Shown: positions 26,001-38,549, counted from the first letter of the stretch. The stretch is DNA of 64,000 nucleotides from Diplonema japonicum (GCA_964019335.1 OZ025649.1:1-64000); one strand, 5' to 3'. Notes: a model not told the origin generated them from the letters alone. Numbers and translations: made by a program.

Positions 26001-29000
26001 CTGCTGTTGACACCCCGCTTGCCCCGGTGCGTAGGTTGAAGCGTTGTTCCTCTTTCGGGCTTACTGAGCCCGTTGCTGAGAGGAACGCTTTCGTTCCGCA
26101 TTGTCTGTTTCCGGGACATGTTACTTTTTTGAATGAATCCGTTGCCGCGTCCCAGTAGCTTACCTCTCCAGACACTGTGAACTCCTCTCCTACTGTCACT
26201 TCCGCGGGCGAGTCCACGCACAGGATGCGCAGACCTACAACTACGATCGGATACGCTTCTGGTCCGCTACAAGCTGCCCTTACAGATGCTGACCCCTCTA
26301 GCTCTAGACGGAGCGGATCGGACTGTGGACGTCCCCTTGTGTAGTACAGGTTATTGAAGGTGACATATGGGCTACCGGACGTTGCTGTTGCCTCGAGGTT
26401 CCCTTGAGGTGTTGTTGTTGCGATAAGCTGCCCCGATGGCAGTGCGGAGTTCGTCAGCGTACCCCCTGGGACGTATCCGTCTCCCTCCTCCATCTCTTGT
26501 ATTTTTATTGAGCACCCTCCAGCAAAGTCACGAGCGCAGTTCGTCACTAAGTTCCCGTATCTATCCCTCAATGTGCCCAGGAACTGGCCCATCGGTCGGT
26601 ACTGTGGTACTCTCCTAACTTCCGATTCGCACTGTAGCGAGGCCCAGATTGCATGGTCCACGCAGATCTTTTGTGTTGTGTCCGGACGCAGCCCTTCTGA
26701 CGATGCTTTCACAATGATACACTCAGAATGCTCGTACCACATCTCGCAGAACTGGTATCTTCCGTCCCTCCTCGACAGGCTCGTCGTTCCTTTTAGCGTT
26801 TCAGAACCGCTCTTGCAAGCGTCTGGTGTGCACTGCTTCCTTGTCAGCCGCACTACACGCATCGCGGGTGTCGACGGTACCAGTTGTGGGGTCGGTGGAC
26901 CACCTCCTCCAAGTGGAAGCGGTGGTCTGATCCCACCGACCCCAGGAGGCCCACCGAGACCTGGCGGTACAAGGTTCGGAGGTGGACCCCCGCCCAAGAG
27001 TTGTAGTAGGCTAAGGCCTGGCGGCGACGGTTTTCCAGGTGGCGTCGGCTCGATCACCCCGGGGTTGAAGGCTCCTGGAGGCCCCCCTAGTCCGCCGAAA
27101 GGGCGTGGCACAAATGGCGGGATCATCCCTGTAGGTCCCCGTGAAGTCGCTGCTCTGTAGCGCTTCATTACCTCAGGGTCAGTTTCGTCCACCACATTTC
27201 CAAAACGGTCCTGCACCTCAACCCCCACGCAGAATTTCTCCCCTGCAATAAGCGGAGAACCGCTCATCCCGCCAGAGGGTCCAACAATTGCTGCGAGTGC
27301 TGGCTTTGCTGCGTTCCCCCCAGTCTTCTCTTTAATTTCCACGACCTTCAACTCGCTTGGGTCGTCAGGAATGATACGCAAGGGCTCGGTCATGCATGCT
27401 GCGATCTCTTCCACCCCAGGAACCGCAACTGCTACTGTGATCGTGTCCGGTGCCTTCTCGTAAGACAGCCCTGGGAACACCAGCTGCGCCCCTGTCACAG
27501 TTCTTCTCGTTACTCCCTGTAGCCTCCCCTTCGGCTGCGCACCGCTAGGTGGTGCGTGCAGCGATACTGTTGCCTCCCTCCCGGCCTGTGACAGCTGTTG
27601 CGTTATAAGATTGTCGTACTGGTCGAAGAATTGCACCTTCACAATGAAATCCGCCCCTGCCTTCAGCATTGAACGATCTTTGCTGCCGACGTCGATGCGC
27701 GCCCTGCACTTTACCGGCCGGTCTGGCTTCACTGCGATGTACGGGCACAGCGCGAGCGCGAGTTCCAACTGTCTCGGTGCTGGTGCAGCTATCGCTGACG
27801 ACCCAGTGTTTCCACCCAGCTGCGCAATCTGTGACCCACTCTGCTGGATCGTTTTCGGGGTATATAGCCCTCTCGACGTTGCAACAATTGTGTACGTGTC
27901 ACCCAGCAGCACCTGTGTAATAGAAACCTGGAAAAGCGCTGTCGGAGACGTTGTTGCTGTTGCAGTTGGTGCCGGCTGCCACTCTCGCAGCTTCAGTGAC
28001 CCCCTGCGGTACTCCGCGGAGAGCACAATTGGGTTCTCCCACCCAGTCGTCGGGTTTCGATACTTGTCTTGCACCTGAACCTTTCGCTCGAAACCCTTCC
28101 CTGCAATATGCGTCTCCATCTGAAAGCTGTTCTTTGGACAGGCCAGGAACTCCAGTGCATACGGGCTGTCCGGTACCACGATCACCGTGAGATAGATCGG
28201 GGCGAAGCTCCCTCCACTTGCCGCCTTTGCCCAGATAGCATATGTGTACGTCCCCGCTACCTTCCTGTCTAAGTAGTTGATTGACGCAACGTCGCCGCTA
28301 CTTGCTGCCACGTCTTTGTTGCACTTCTGGCACACTCTGCTTGGGCCGTTCAGTTGTTCCAGTCGAACTGAGAAGTTGATGTCGCACACAACTCCGCCTT
28401 CCCAACACTTTCGTCCATCCCCAAGTGTCACTGACACCCGCACGTTGAAGAACTCCCCAGCTCGCACCTTAAGCGGGTTTGACTGCGGCTGCAGCAGTAC
28501 TAACTTGGGCCCAGTGATCACGATCCTATCAGACAATCCTTCAACCGTGTTGTACTCGTCCTCCGTGATTGAGAGTTTGGAGATTAAATCCAGCGACTCG
28601 TCAGGTGCGCATCCGTATACTTGTGGAACCGCCGAGTCCCTTTTCAACTTCACCATGAGGCGGAAACACTCCGTCGAAAAACCGTCCTCTAGTGCGTGGT
28701 AAGTAAAACCCCCGAAGGTGGTTTCTCCCGCTGTGAGGAAAGCGGTCGGCTGATATGGTTCTGTTGACTGAGACCCGTCTGGTGCTACTCTCCCAGGAAG
28801 GCTTAAACTGTTCAGCGACCGAGTAAGCCCGGCGTCCAGACACTCTGCATCCGCCCCTGCTTCAGTCCCGTCGTCATATGGTGATATGTGAACCCTTTCG
28901 TTGCTCCAGCGCACCACGTTCCCGAGTGTATCTGTCACCGTTGCCCGTGAAGGCGGGAACGGTGCGAACGCTGCCACTTCTGTCGGTGTCCCGGTTACCT

Positions 29001-32000
29001 CGATCGTAGTCACGGGCCCTGCGTGGAAGCACAACTCGTTTGACACCTTCGTGCTCAGCAGCCCATCCGCCACAGCTTTCACAACTAGGCAATTCGCCTT
29101 GGTGTATGATGCTGTGAACCTCAGGCGCGACCCGAGCGTGCGGTAGGAGCGCGGACCCCCATTTGAGAAGCTTCCAGGGTCTCCACTCGCGATCGTCAGA
29201 GTTACGCGAGGATCCCGAGGGTTCTCTGTATTGCACGCAGTCTCTGTCGGTGTAAGCCCGCCGCCCCTCCCTTCAGTCACGCTCACCACGGAGTGGCACT
29301 CGCCGTCCCCAATTGCGAGGTGCTGGTACTGCCCTGCTGTATCCGCGAGGTTGCCTCCTGCGTCCAGTACGTCTACACTGAAAATCAAAGACTGCCCAAC
29401 TGCCGCCTGTTTGCACGTCCCAGGCATCTCTGCTTGCCCGCACCTTCCCTCATAAGTCTCTTCCCCGCTGTCTGAGCATGGCTGTCCCACCAGACGCAGT
29501 GAGTGCGGGCGATTTGGGTGTACATCGAACCCTGGGCACTGCGCAGAGGGGATCGGATGCGCGTATAAAGTGTCCCTGTTGTACACTGCAATGTACCGTC
29601 CATCGGTGTTCACTTTTGCCCCACACGGCTTGCTCGTGTCTCCTGCGCACCCTGGGTTCGCACAATACGATCGCATCGCACGTCCATACAATGCTGTTAA
29701 TCTCTTTTCCCGTGAGCACATGCAAATCGTGGCAGGGGCCCCCGGACTTGCAGACGTCATCGCCATGGTTGAGTACATGGCGCATTCTTTCGCACAGATC
29801 TCCGGTGTCATCCCAGGTAGCACTACCCTCTTATCGCATGAGGCCTCTCCAATGAGCGGGTTCGTATCCATATCGTTGAAGCACCCATCGTATTTCCACT
29901 CGCTCGTCCCCCCGAGGAAGGGACTCACTACAGACGCACGCAGCGAGATAGACACTGCTTTGTTGTAGCTCAATCCATGCCACAGCGCTTCGCCTGAGCT
30001 CCCCGCAAATGAACGTGCTGGTCCAGAAAGGATACCAGAAGGACCCGACGCCGTCACCATGAGGTTCATTCCATCCACCCGTTCCCCGACAGAGTTTCCG
30101 TAAGCATCGCGGACTGCAACTGCCACCGCGAATGGCGCAGTTGCCAACACACCGGCTTCTGTTGGGCTCCGAGTACACGCAAGCTGCGATGGGGCCGCAG
30201 CAAGCACCTCAGTGGATCCTTCTGCACCCCCAGCCAGAACAACTGATCGTCCGTCCATCGCACATGTCGAACACTCGCACACGGTTGTGATTTTGATGTT
30301 TCCAGGTACGGTGTACGCCGCCTCAAACGAAGCGAATCCGTTCGTGGTTGTTGCCTCCATCGATTTTCCCACTGCGAACTGCGATGCACTCCATACTCCT
30401 GTACCAGAGTCCTGCCTCGCTACGGACGCCATACAGCGTACATTGTCTCCGGCAGCTGTTGTCGCCCGCGTCCCTGCCTGCGTAAGAAGCTCTACTGACC
30501 AAGTGAGGCGCGAGCAGCCGAACACCACCGCCGGATCACATGCCTCGAAGCACGCAGGGATATTCTGTACGATCGACACTTCGTGAGGGTTCGCTGGAAT
30601 CACAGTTGTGCGTGCCCGCACAGTTTTCACAGGGTGCGACGGCGACGAGAGTGTGAACAGCAGCTCGTCACACACACCTAGGTACCCCTTCGGGGCCCAT
30701 TCGGGTTGTGATGACAGTCCACTCGAACTCCACCCAGGCACCAATGTACCAGTGAGGGCTCCCGTGCCTGATGACGAGGACCAGGCCCTTACTACTACTC
30801 CGTTGCAGTCCTTAGCAGTTAGCGTCCACTCTACCTCCTCTCCTTGCGTTGTCATCTGGTTCAACGGGTCCGTCCCCGAGCCAGTTGGGATTCCAGACGA
30901 CACCACACTAAAGGAAACTGCTCCTGCAGGGACGATATTTCCTGAGATGATTTCTGCAGGCACCGTGAGCTGGAACTCAACGCATCCCATGGCAACTCTG
31001 CACACCCCGGGCTCCGCGATCGTTGGTGATGTAGCTGAGAGCTGCAACGTTTGGCTCGAGCATTGACCTGCCTCACCCTCTAGGAGCGCTCCATTAAACT
31101 CCACCACCCCGCATGTGGGGTTACACGGTTTCCCAGGTGTGCACTCAGCGTCCGGGTCCTCACCATCGTCGGGAGACGACGCACCGCATCCGAGCAGAGC
31201 ATCTGTCGGAGCAATAGCTCCAGCTGTCCCAGTATATCTCTGCATCACCGTGAACATTGGGGATGCAGACGGCCACGATGCGCGCTTCTCCAGTGCGTTC
31301 ACCTTCGCGACGTACCATTGTCCAACCTCCACACTCCCGGTCCACTGTTGCGCTGCTGTGCGGTTTACTGGGGCTAAATTGAATGGCGCACACGTCCAGA
31401 GGCTCGAGAGGAAAAGCCACGGCGATTTTAGCTCCGCTTGTGTCTGCACAGGCCCAAACACCTGCATGCTGTAGTCACCTTTCTTCCCCATCCTGTAGGT
31501 GGCACCCCTTTTCCTGCATGTTGTGGCCCCTGACCCCGCTGCAGCTGTTGCCGTGAGCAAGTGGTTCGTCAGCCCATTGTCGTTTCCACGCTGCCCACGT
31601 TGGAAGTCCTCGTATCCGGATGCGTACAGAATTTGATCTGCCACGTCTCGTCCTTCCATGAATAACTCGCAACGTCTCTCGTCGAAGGAGTAGAAGTCCG
31701 TGCACGGAACCTGCCCCAGTAGAGTGGTATTTGTGTTTGCCCCATACACGGCGATGGTCGTGTCTCCCCCTGTCCCATAGGTAACGTCTCCGTGAGATCC
31801 TTGCTCTGTGCCTCCGTCACACGTCGCAGAGGAATCCCCCCCCCAGCACAAGTACGGCTCCAATGGATCCGAAAGCGACCCTGACCCGCAACGGCACTCG
31901 AACGTTCCTGCAGCCTTTGCGCACCCCATGGACCAAAATTCGAACCCGAGGCACGCCTCAGCACACGTATCAACCGTCGCACGGATTACAGGGCTCGTCC

Positions 32001-35000
32001 ACGATACCCCTGAGGACCCGCTCGCGTAGCACCCCAAGAACATCCTCTCTGGGCGCACAGATTGTGAACGGAAATGCTGTCCGGCCACTTGCACCTGGTC
32101 AGTTGCCCCACCAGATACTGTGCATGCCAACCATGCCACGATTGTCCCTGCTTCTTGTGGATCCGTTAGTACCCATGCCTGTTCAGTCGCCGAGCATTCC
32201 GACGCCGAAGTGCTTGCAAGAGCCACCCAGTCGTTTCCTGGAACCCTTCCCCTCGTTCCCCAAAAAGTGGCTGTGATTGCGTTCTTCCCCGGGATCGCTG
32301 AGGTTACGCTAACCGTGTAGCTGCCCCCCGCGTCCTCTGCCAGCAGGGCAGGGCATTTTACAGAGTTCCCAAACGTGCAACTTCTCCCCTGTACGTTCGT
32401 GCCCGTTAACGCTGCATCAGAGCAGCACAGGTGATCCCCCGTTGACCCGTCAGCATAGGCGAATGGGTGTGATGCCGGACATGAAGTCTTTGCCCACTGC
32501 GTCAACGGATCACATTGTGTCACTGTGCACGGGAGTAGCGCCCCGGACGCGTCTCTCCCACAGCACATTTCTGTCTGTTGTGCGGTCGCCCCACTGTCTC
32601 GCACCGCCTTGCACGCCTCGAACAGCAGCGTTATCCTCGCCGCTTGGGACACTGTGCTCAAGAACGTTGTATCCCAGTTCACCCCAGGATTCGTACAGCC
32701 GATGCGCTGTGCATTCATTGTCAGCTCCCTCTCTAAATTTCCCCCTTTTTCCTCCTTCGACAAAGTAGAGTACTGATAACCGATGCATGGACTGGACCCA
32801 GATACAGCACCTGTATTTGTACACAGCGATTCACAAACGCCTTCTGTCATCGCCGTACTTTTACACTTCACAGCATCCCACTGATGCGCTAATGGACCTG
32901 TCAGGTCGCAGTACTGCGCGTTTGCCCACACGTATGTATCGTGCTGCGTCAACGACCCCGTTTCCTTCGCAACTGGCGAGCACACCTGACCAATCGCTGC
33001 ATACTCATTCGGTTTCTGCACTGTAACGTCGCGCCCCTGCACTTCAAGAGTAAGTGCTCCCGTCCGTGTCGGGGTGAAATAGAACCAGTCTTCATAGTCA
33101 GAGTGCTCCTCCAAATTAAAATTACAGTTCCCGAGCCCTGGGTTCGCGTGCTCTCTGCTTTTGTATAACACACCGTACCTGTTTGGAAAGCACAACTTCT
33201 CCGGTTCTGGCCACGACACCCCGACCACCCCAGGCCCGCCCTCTCGCGGCGTTAGGTCCTGCCCATTCCGAGAGTAGCAGCACATTCCCGCAGGGCACAC
33301 CTTCTGGTCATTCTGCTCGGTCCCCCACAGACATCCAGCCTCCTGGCAAGTATCCATCCCCTGCCCTGTCAACCCACGGCAGCAGTCTGTGGGCGTAGCT
33401 GCCCCGTTGCATCTCGTCACGAATGAGCTTGTGAGCGGCTGCTTTGCGCTTCCTGACAGGAACACTTCCATCCCCGCACTGTTACACACTTTATTTCCAT
33501 ACATGTCGCAGATCTGGAATTTTGCGGCCCCGAGGACTACCCCGAACTTCCCAGAAACTGGACACTCTAGCGGCTTGATCTGCGTCGGCGGTCCTGCTAC
33601 TACCTTCACGTGCACAGCCGCCGGGATTGGGTCTAGTTCCCCAGACGACGCCGTAATTATGACCCTCCCCACCTTCGTAAATCCGTTCACCGTCCACGTG
33701 CACTGGTCTTGCACCTGGCTTGTACACACGAACGATGCTGTCGTGGTTGCCTCCCCGTTCTCATAGCGCGCGTTAAGCATGATCGACTCCGACCACGGCA
33801 CAAACGTGTCACCGTCCATTGAATTCACCACGATCCGGAACGTCTCCCCTGCCGTCACAGTCCGGAAGCTTGCCGGACTCCCTTGGTCTAGTACCGCTGT
33901 GCGCAAGCTCGATGCCGTCTGTGTTTCGAACCACAAGTTACGCCTATCCCCCTCGATGAATGACGACGATGTCCCAACACTAAGATAAATGTTAGGTGGT
34001 GACTGCATTGCTGATGTCGGTGCGTTTCGTGTCACAGTAACCGACACCGTCAAGCGTGACCCTGTGATCGCTGCAGGTGCTGCCGTCACGATGTTCGAGT
34101 CCTCACTCGCCATTGTCACCTCCGCGTGCGGGCGGTACTGACAGAAGAACGGAAGTGCTGTTTCACAGTCCTCTGCGGCATAGCGGTATGCATTCTCGCC
34201 GTTTTGGAACTTAATACATCTGTCGATTGTCGGGTTTGCGAGGTAAGCCGAGGTTTTCTGGTAGGTGGTAACCCCTTCCTTCCACAGCCCCGCACAACAT
34301 CCTTTATCGAAGCTGTCCGATGCATAGTCAGGCGAGGTGCTGTCCCCGTACACGCTGTTCCACCACGTATTGTCCGTCCCAGAGTCCCATTCCACTGTGT
34401 ATGGGCGAGCCGTCTTTGACGCTACCTGAAGTCCGGTCCACCACTCCACAGCAGCACGCCCGCGCAGCAGCTCCTGCACTTCCATCGACGGGAGTCCAGC
34501 CAGGGTTGCCCCTTCCGCTGCGCACACCGCGGTAGCCTGTGCTCTGGACAGGGGCTCCCCGAAATATTTGTAGCAGTTTCCTGCCATGGACAACGTGAAG
34601 TCTGTCCCAAGGTCTGAGTCTGTGACATCGGCCAGCGACCCCCACGGACACATTGCCCCTCGCAGCCTCCCGTTTGACGGGTTCCCTAGGCTGTCCACAA
34701 CGTCCAGAGTCACGGTGAAAGGACGCCCGCTCCCAACCATGGAGTTCTCCGCTGGCTCGCTAAAGCGCACACGGGCCGGGAGTCCTGGCACCACCGACAG
34801 CACTTTCGTTACGTAGTTTGAGAATCCTTCGCCTTTCCCGTAGAACAAGAGCTTCGCACCGAGGGTGCGGAAAGTTGCTGCAAAGCGCGCATATCCAACC
34901 GTGAACAGAGAGCTCCCCAGGTCAAAACCGAAACGCGTCACGTATTGTACAAGGCACATTTCACCTGAACCGAGCGCCCCCTCGGGAGGTGTTGCCGTCA

Positions 35001-37467
35001 CTGTGTGAGAGATCTTCGCCCCGACCTCTACTGTCGCACCTCCGGCCGTGCAACTCGCCCCGTTTGCGCCACGTATGCACACCCGATTGGTCTTCCATTG
35101 CCAGGCCCCGCACCCTGCGTCCGCGCAGCATGCTGCGTGGCACTCCGCTGCTGTTGTTGGTCCTGTGTCAATGCTCAGCCCCGGGCAATCTTTCCCCGTG
35201 AGGTCATAATCTGCGAGGCGCTGGCAAGTCGCCCCCTTCGTCGACACGTCAATCAGTGATGGATCCCCGCTCACCACGCACATCACCACTTCTCCGTGAC
35301 CACGATAAGTCTCGCCCCCTTGTGTCCCTTTGATCCAGAAGTCGCGCTCCTCACCCGCCCGCGTCACCAGCGGTGCCGACAACAGCTCTAGTTCTACAGG
35401 CCTTGGCTTTTCCACTTCATTTGCGCAGAAGGTATCTGGGTTCGGGCACACAATTGACCCTTGAAGCGAGCCCAGCGGTGTTATTGCCCCTGAAACTGTC
35501 AGTTTCCCAGCCTGCGTGCACTTTACAATTGTGTTCCCGACTGATATCTCCAATTCAAATTTTCCAGCTGACACTGCTGTACACGCACTGCGAAGGCACC
35601 TCCCGCGAGGTCTCGACAGCGACGACTCTAGCGTCACGTCCCCCACGAAGCACCTCGAGGACTCTCCGGACTCTCCGTACACGCTACAGAAGCCCGCGTT
35701 GCAGTCTTCATTGTTGTTGTTCCCATTCGCAACGCTGAGGCACCCCTCCTGCACCTCTGCCTGTTTCCACACCACACAGTAGTCCATCATCGCGTCACAA
35801 CCCCCAGACGCCCTTGCCATATGCTCCCAGAAGTACGGGTCCAGACTCCCTGTTGCGTACACGGGGATCGGGTATTCCGTGAGATACTGCCAGGTGTCGG
35901 CGTGAATGTACTCCCTCGGTACACGCGGGGGGTCAAACAGTGATGTCGGGAGAACCCCGTTGCATTGTGCGATTGCTTTCCGGTCCGGGAGACACTGTGT
36001 GCTGCTGCTTGCTGGTGTCGTGTAGCTGTTGTGGAAAAAGCACTGGTGCGAAGTTGGCCACTTCGAGCAGTGCTGCTCCGGCATCCAGCACCCCGCGTTT
36101 TTCCCGTACGAGAGCGACTCTGACGCTGCGAAGTCTGCTTTGTAGAACCCGGTATCCTGCAGCATCGCGATGGTAAGCTGCGACAACACAGACCCCACTT
36201 CTACCTTCATGTTCATCACCTCCCCGTTCAGGATACGCTTCTCCCAAAACATAGTGAACATCTGAGGAAACTCTGTATATGCCGTCCCGTGCCCCATCGC
36301 GTCAAACGTGTAGTCCTCAACCTCCACTCCCTGCAAAGTTGGGCACCCGAAGTGCTCTCGTCCCTTCGCCAAAACAGTCGGTAGCTTTATCAGCGTCAAC
36401 TTCGGCGCCGTTCCCACAGGGCTCGTTTGCTGCCACGACAAAAACCCAGCCATCCCTGGCTCAACTCCGGGCCAGTTGTGGTACGCTGGGTTGCTGAGGT
36501 ACCACAAGCGCAAGCGCACTGCGTCCGTGTTGTAGCTAGCCTTGTTTGGGCGGTCCGTTTCCGTGACAATTTCGCTCGCTACAAGCGGCGTCAGTGTGGT
36601 GTAGGCAGAATCCCACTTCACCCATTTTGATGTAAGCTCAGGCGTCCACCCCAGGATCTGTACTAGCTCGTGCAGTGCCACAGACGACATGTACCCTGCC
36701 TCGTTCGCCTCTACGAACACCTGCTCTGCGTTAAAGGTGAGGTACCCCACATTTGGTCGACTTGTCTTCTCTACGAAATGACAGGGCCAGCCAGCCGCGT
36801 TGATGTCAATTGCCGTTCCCTTCCCCGTCACTCGTTTCACAGGATTTGCTGAGACAAATAGCACTAAGTCCGCCGTCACAGCCTGCAGAGGGATGCTGCT
36901 CAGCGGGTCGCGCGTCCCTTTTGCCGCGCAGTTCGCCACGTCCCCGTTCAGCGCCACAGTCTTTTCGTCATCGCTATACCGGATCGGCATAATGGCATTC
37001 TTCACCCGCGTCACGGCTTTGTTTACTGCCGCCAGCAGCGCCTCCTTCTGCAACTTGCTCATCACCATCGCCGCTGTGCACGTCACCGTACCACTCGACC
37101 CGTCGTTAGGGGCCACCGCTGACTCGATCGTGGCCCCTTCTGCTTGGCACGCGTACTTTGCATCGTCTAGCAGGTTTATCACCTGTATTTTGATCGGTGT
37201 GTGCTTCGCCAGGTCCGGTGCCGTGTATGCACACCCACTCGGACACAGTACAGCTGCCTTCCTCTCGCTCACTTCCGCATCTGTCTTTTGGAAGACGCTG
37301 GCTGCCAAATGTTTGATGTCATTGTGCAGCACGGCTCCCGTTGTTGTGCGCAGCCCCTTCGGACCGCACTGATCTGCTTCCACCTCTTGCGGCAGAAGCA
37401 TCATCATCGCTAATATCAGAAGCGCATCGCGCTGCGCGCCAGTGCCGGACTGCATCTTGTCCGCCAC
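3580..37467 (-). CDS. Giant multidomain secreted/surface protein, ~11,260 aa
   Basis: Start ATG at 37467; stop at 3580-3582. Exon 1 (37467-4990) is 10,826 uninterrupted codons. Three tiny GT-AG introns follow: 4989-4955 (35 nt), 4657-4621 (37 nt) and 4455-4423 (33 nt). The exons join in frame (99, 55 and 280 further codons), giving about 11,260 aa. Residues 1-32 look like a signal peptide (hydrophobic LLILAMMMLLP, ending before DQC). Domains in order: leishmanolysin-like (about 35-480), PAN-like (750-815), C-type lectin (955-1115), WSC (1808, 2525, 6335), Pro-rich linker (3440), kelch (4870-5340), Pro/Thr linker (7450-7590), EGF and LamG-like modules (8750-9650), Cys-rich repeats (9720-10590), and a spliced C-terminal domain. 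About 24 copies of a V-x-D-x-x-G-N motif (for example VQDRFGN, LRDRYGN) mark Ig/filamin- or Big_1-like repeats. No membrane span is visible. An extracellular adhesin or matrix role is inference; the native substrate is unknown. Confidence 0.93.
5690..6945 (-). other. Cysteine-rich repeat array (C-x-PYxCG units)
   Basis: Residues about 10,175-10,590. Units have the pattern C-x-P-Y-[VAR]-C-G ... C-x3-C-x4-[HD]-C-x4-Y/F-x-C-x4-C. Seen starts: CHPYVCG, CEPYACD, CFPYACG, CNPYVCG, CSPYRCG. The array ends in a longer cysteine cluster and an EGF-like module (CAAGFTGDMC near 5410). The function is unknown; such arrays occur in adhesive extracellular proteins. Confidence 0.8.
8880..9390 (-). other. LamG/concanavalin-like module
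   Basis: Residues about 9360-9530. It contains FGFSAYVKIRRVDETSQ, VFRARHSTGGEVRVDL, NRWVRLSLNA and ERFTGFFRSIALSIG, the strand pattern of laminin-G/pentraxin-like jelly rolls. Next to it, 8520-8690, is an EGF-like pair (CRCHTNYDGEFCDRC). Confidence 0.55.
14700..15120 (-). other. Pro/Thr/Asn mucin-like linker
   Basis: Residues about 7450-7590. It carries repeated NPPVNPPVNSPVSNPVNAP and many NAT/NET N-glycosylation sequons, followed by a basic TRRKL. This is a likely glycosylated extended spacer. The basic site could be a processing point (inference). Confidence 0.8.
18165..18470 (-). other. WSC domain 3
   Basis: Residues about 6335-6435: RRIGCFKDQ, CMKACSSGGFDHFGLQQG, LCYCGSGSEYAKYG, CGGENANAVYQI. 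This is the best WSC match of the three. Confidence 0.85.
21440..22865 (-). other. Kelch-repeat region of the giant protein
   Basis: Residues about 4868-5343. Kelch blades are seen as VVYGGATV, LFVFGGRTE, LYVFSGLGG, WYVVGGAFW, ILVFGGSTS and VYFFGGAAA, each followed by a W-containing strand (RKWVNLW, PMWEKLD, LTWQRVK, QRWLAAP). Six or seven blades are consistent with one beta-propeller. PSI-like cysteine clusters follow. Confidence 0.85.
26870..27150 (-). other. Proline/glycine-rich linker
   Basis: Residues about 3440-3533: a P/G/L-rich stretch (for example GGPPPNLVPPGLGG, RPPLPLGGGGPP) between two Ig/filamin-like regions. It is probably an extended spacer. Confidence 0.9.
29555..29900 (-). 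other. WSC domain 2
   Basis: Residues about 2525-2636: YDGCFND, then CAKECAMYS, ICMCSRE, CGAKVNTDGRYIAVYN. This is the same WSC pattern as the domain near 31.9 kb. Confidence 0.7.
31740..32050 (-). other. WSC domain 1
   Basis: Residues about 1808-1910. It starts FLGCYASG, with the internal pattern CAEACLGFEFWSMGC and ECRCGSGS, and ends in IAVYG. The spaced cysteines and the final aromatic Y are the WSC signature, a putative carbohydrate-binding module. Confidence 0.75.
34115..34590 (-). other. C-type lectin-like domain in the giant protein
   Basis: Residues about 955-1115. It begins GNCYKYFGEPLSRAQATAVC, has a WWTGLQV core and an EWDSGTDNTWWNSVYG stretch, and ends AAEDCETALPFFCQYRP. The cysteine spacing and the WxG/WxxG core are typical of C-type lectin-like domains. 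Whether it binds sugar and calcium cannot be judged; a clear EPN/WND pair is not obvious. Confidence 0.75.
36050..37370 (-). other. Leishmanolysin-like (M8) domain, zinc ligands lost
   Basis: Residues about 35-480 of the giant protein. The M8 core helix is seen as SSVALHELVQILGW (near 36650-36680). M8 peptidases have HExxH here, so the second histidine is replaced by Q. The segment FTMFWEKRILNGE (near 36230-36265) matches the family's conserved HWEKR region, where the third zinc-binding histidine is replaced by F. The following L-S-x-L-T-x-A-x-L-x-D-T-G-F-Y and GKNAGCWMPEQHC segments match the family well. Fold assignment is fairly secure; loss of proteolysis is inferred from the two missing ligands. 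Confidence 0.8.
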
Positions 37468-38549
37468 TGTTGTTCCTTATCTCCTTTCGGTGGTTGTTTT
37501 TTGTTCCGCCCGTTTCCCTTGCCGTAATAGTGCGTAGCTTGCGTCTATTTGTGTAAGTGTAAGTAGCAAGTAACTGAGTGCGGTTTGGTTACACAAAATG
37601 CTTAGTGCACGAGAGTTGATTGCTTCCACGACAAAGCCGAAATAAATATTTCGGAAGTTATAATCTGGACATTAGCAATTCCTTCAGAAGAAAGCTACTA
37701 GACCCAAGTTGACGACATCGAAGAAAAGGTAGGATTGCACTTTAAATCATCTGGTTACCGTAATTTTTTTTAAAATAACAAGGGGGGAAAGGCGGGGAGG
37801 GAAACAGGAAGGGGGGGTTGCAAGAAGCTAAAAGTGTGGAGGGGTGGATGAGGGACCCTTTTCGTCGCTGTTTTTCACAAGATGTAGACCTATCGTACCT
37901 TCATTTCTTTTCATTCTTTTGTTTATTATATTTCCTTCGTTTTGTGTCTGAAACACGAGCCAGCACAATGTTGCTTCGCACCTTCGGCTGCCACCCATCA
38001 TGGCAAGCTGCCGAGTAGAATAAAGAAACTGCTGACCACGGACAGACGGTTAGGGAGGAGGGGTTTCTATTGCCGACCACCGTACTTGAACACATGGAAC
38101 CAACGTCCTTGTGGCAATATTCTAAAGCACGATATAGACATTGGTACGGTGGCGGTGGTATTAGGAGGGAACACTGTTGGAACGAATCTATGTGTGGAAG
38201 GGAGGAGGAGATAGACAGGTGAATCTATGCAGTGTACCGCAGACAACCAAAGAAACAGCTGCTTCTTGAAGAGACGAAGCCGTGCCTCTCGTTTCACCCT
38301 TCTCCTGGGGTACTGCTCGGTTGCTTTCTATTTCTGGGGGTCAATTCGAAAACCGTTTGCCGTGATCTTCGCTTCTTTACACTAACCAGAGAGTATAGAC
38401 TTGGGGAACAAAAAGGGAAGTGGTTGGTTCTTGCGTTCTTATGTACGAATGTCAACAGGGTTGGGTTGCGGGATGACCTTCTTTGCAATGAAGAAATCAT
38501 GTACAACACGCGATCGGAGCAGATCTGTGAAGGTGAAGTGAAAGCAAGG
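37468..38549. other. Intergenic region upstream of the giant gene
   Basis: About 1.1 kb between the minus-strand kinesin-like gene (stop at 38550) and the giant gene's ATG (37467). It must hold the giant gene's promoter and the 3' end of its neighbour. It is AT-richer than both genes, with no recognisable coding region, tRNA or defined promoter motif. Confidence 0.5.

Noticed and set aside
3547..37413. Many plus-strand open frames of 60-370 codons opposite the giant gene
   Set aside because: They are antisense shadows of a GC-rich coding strand; none shows a domain or extends across its neighbours.
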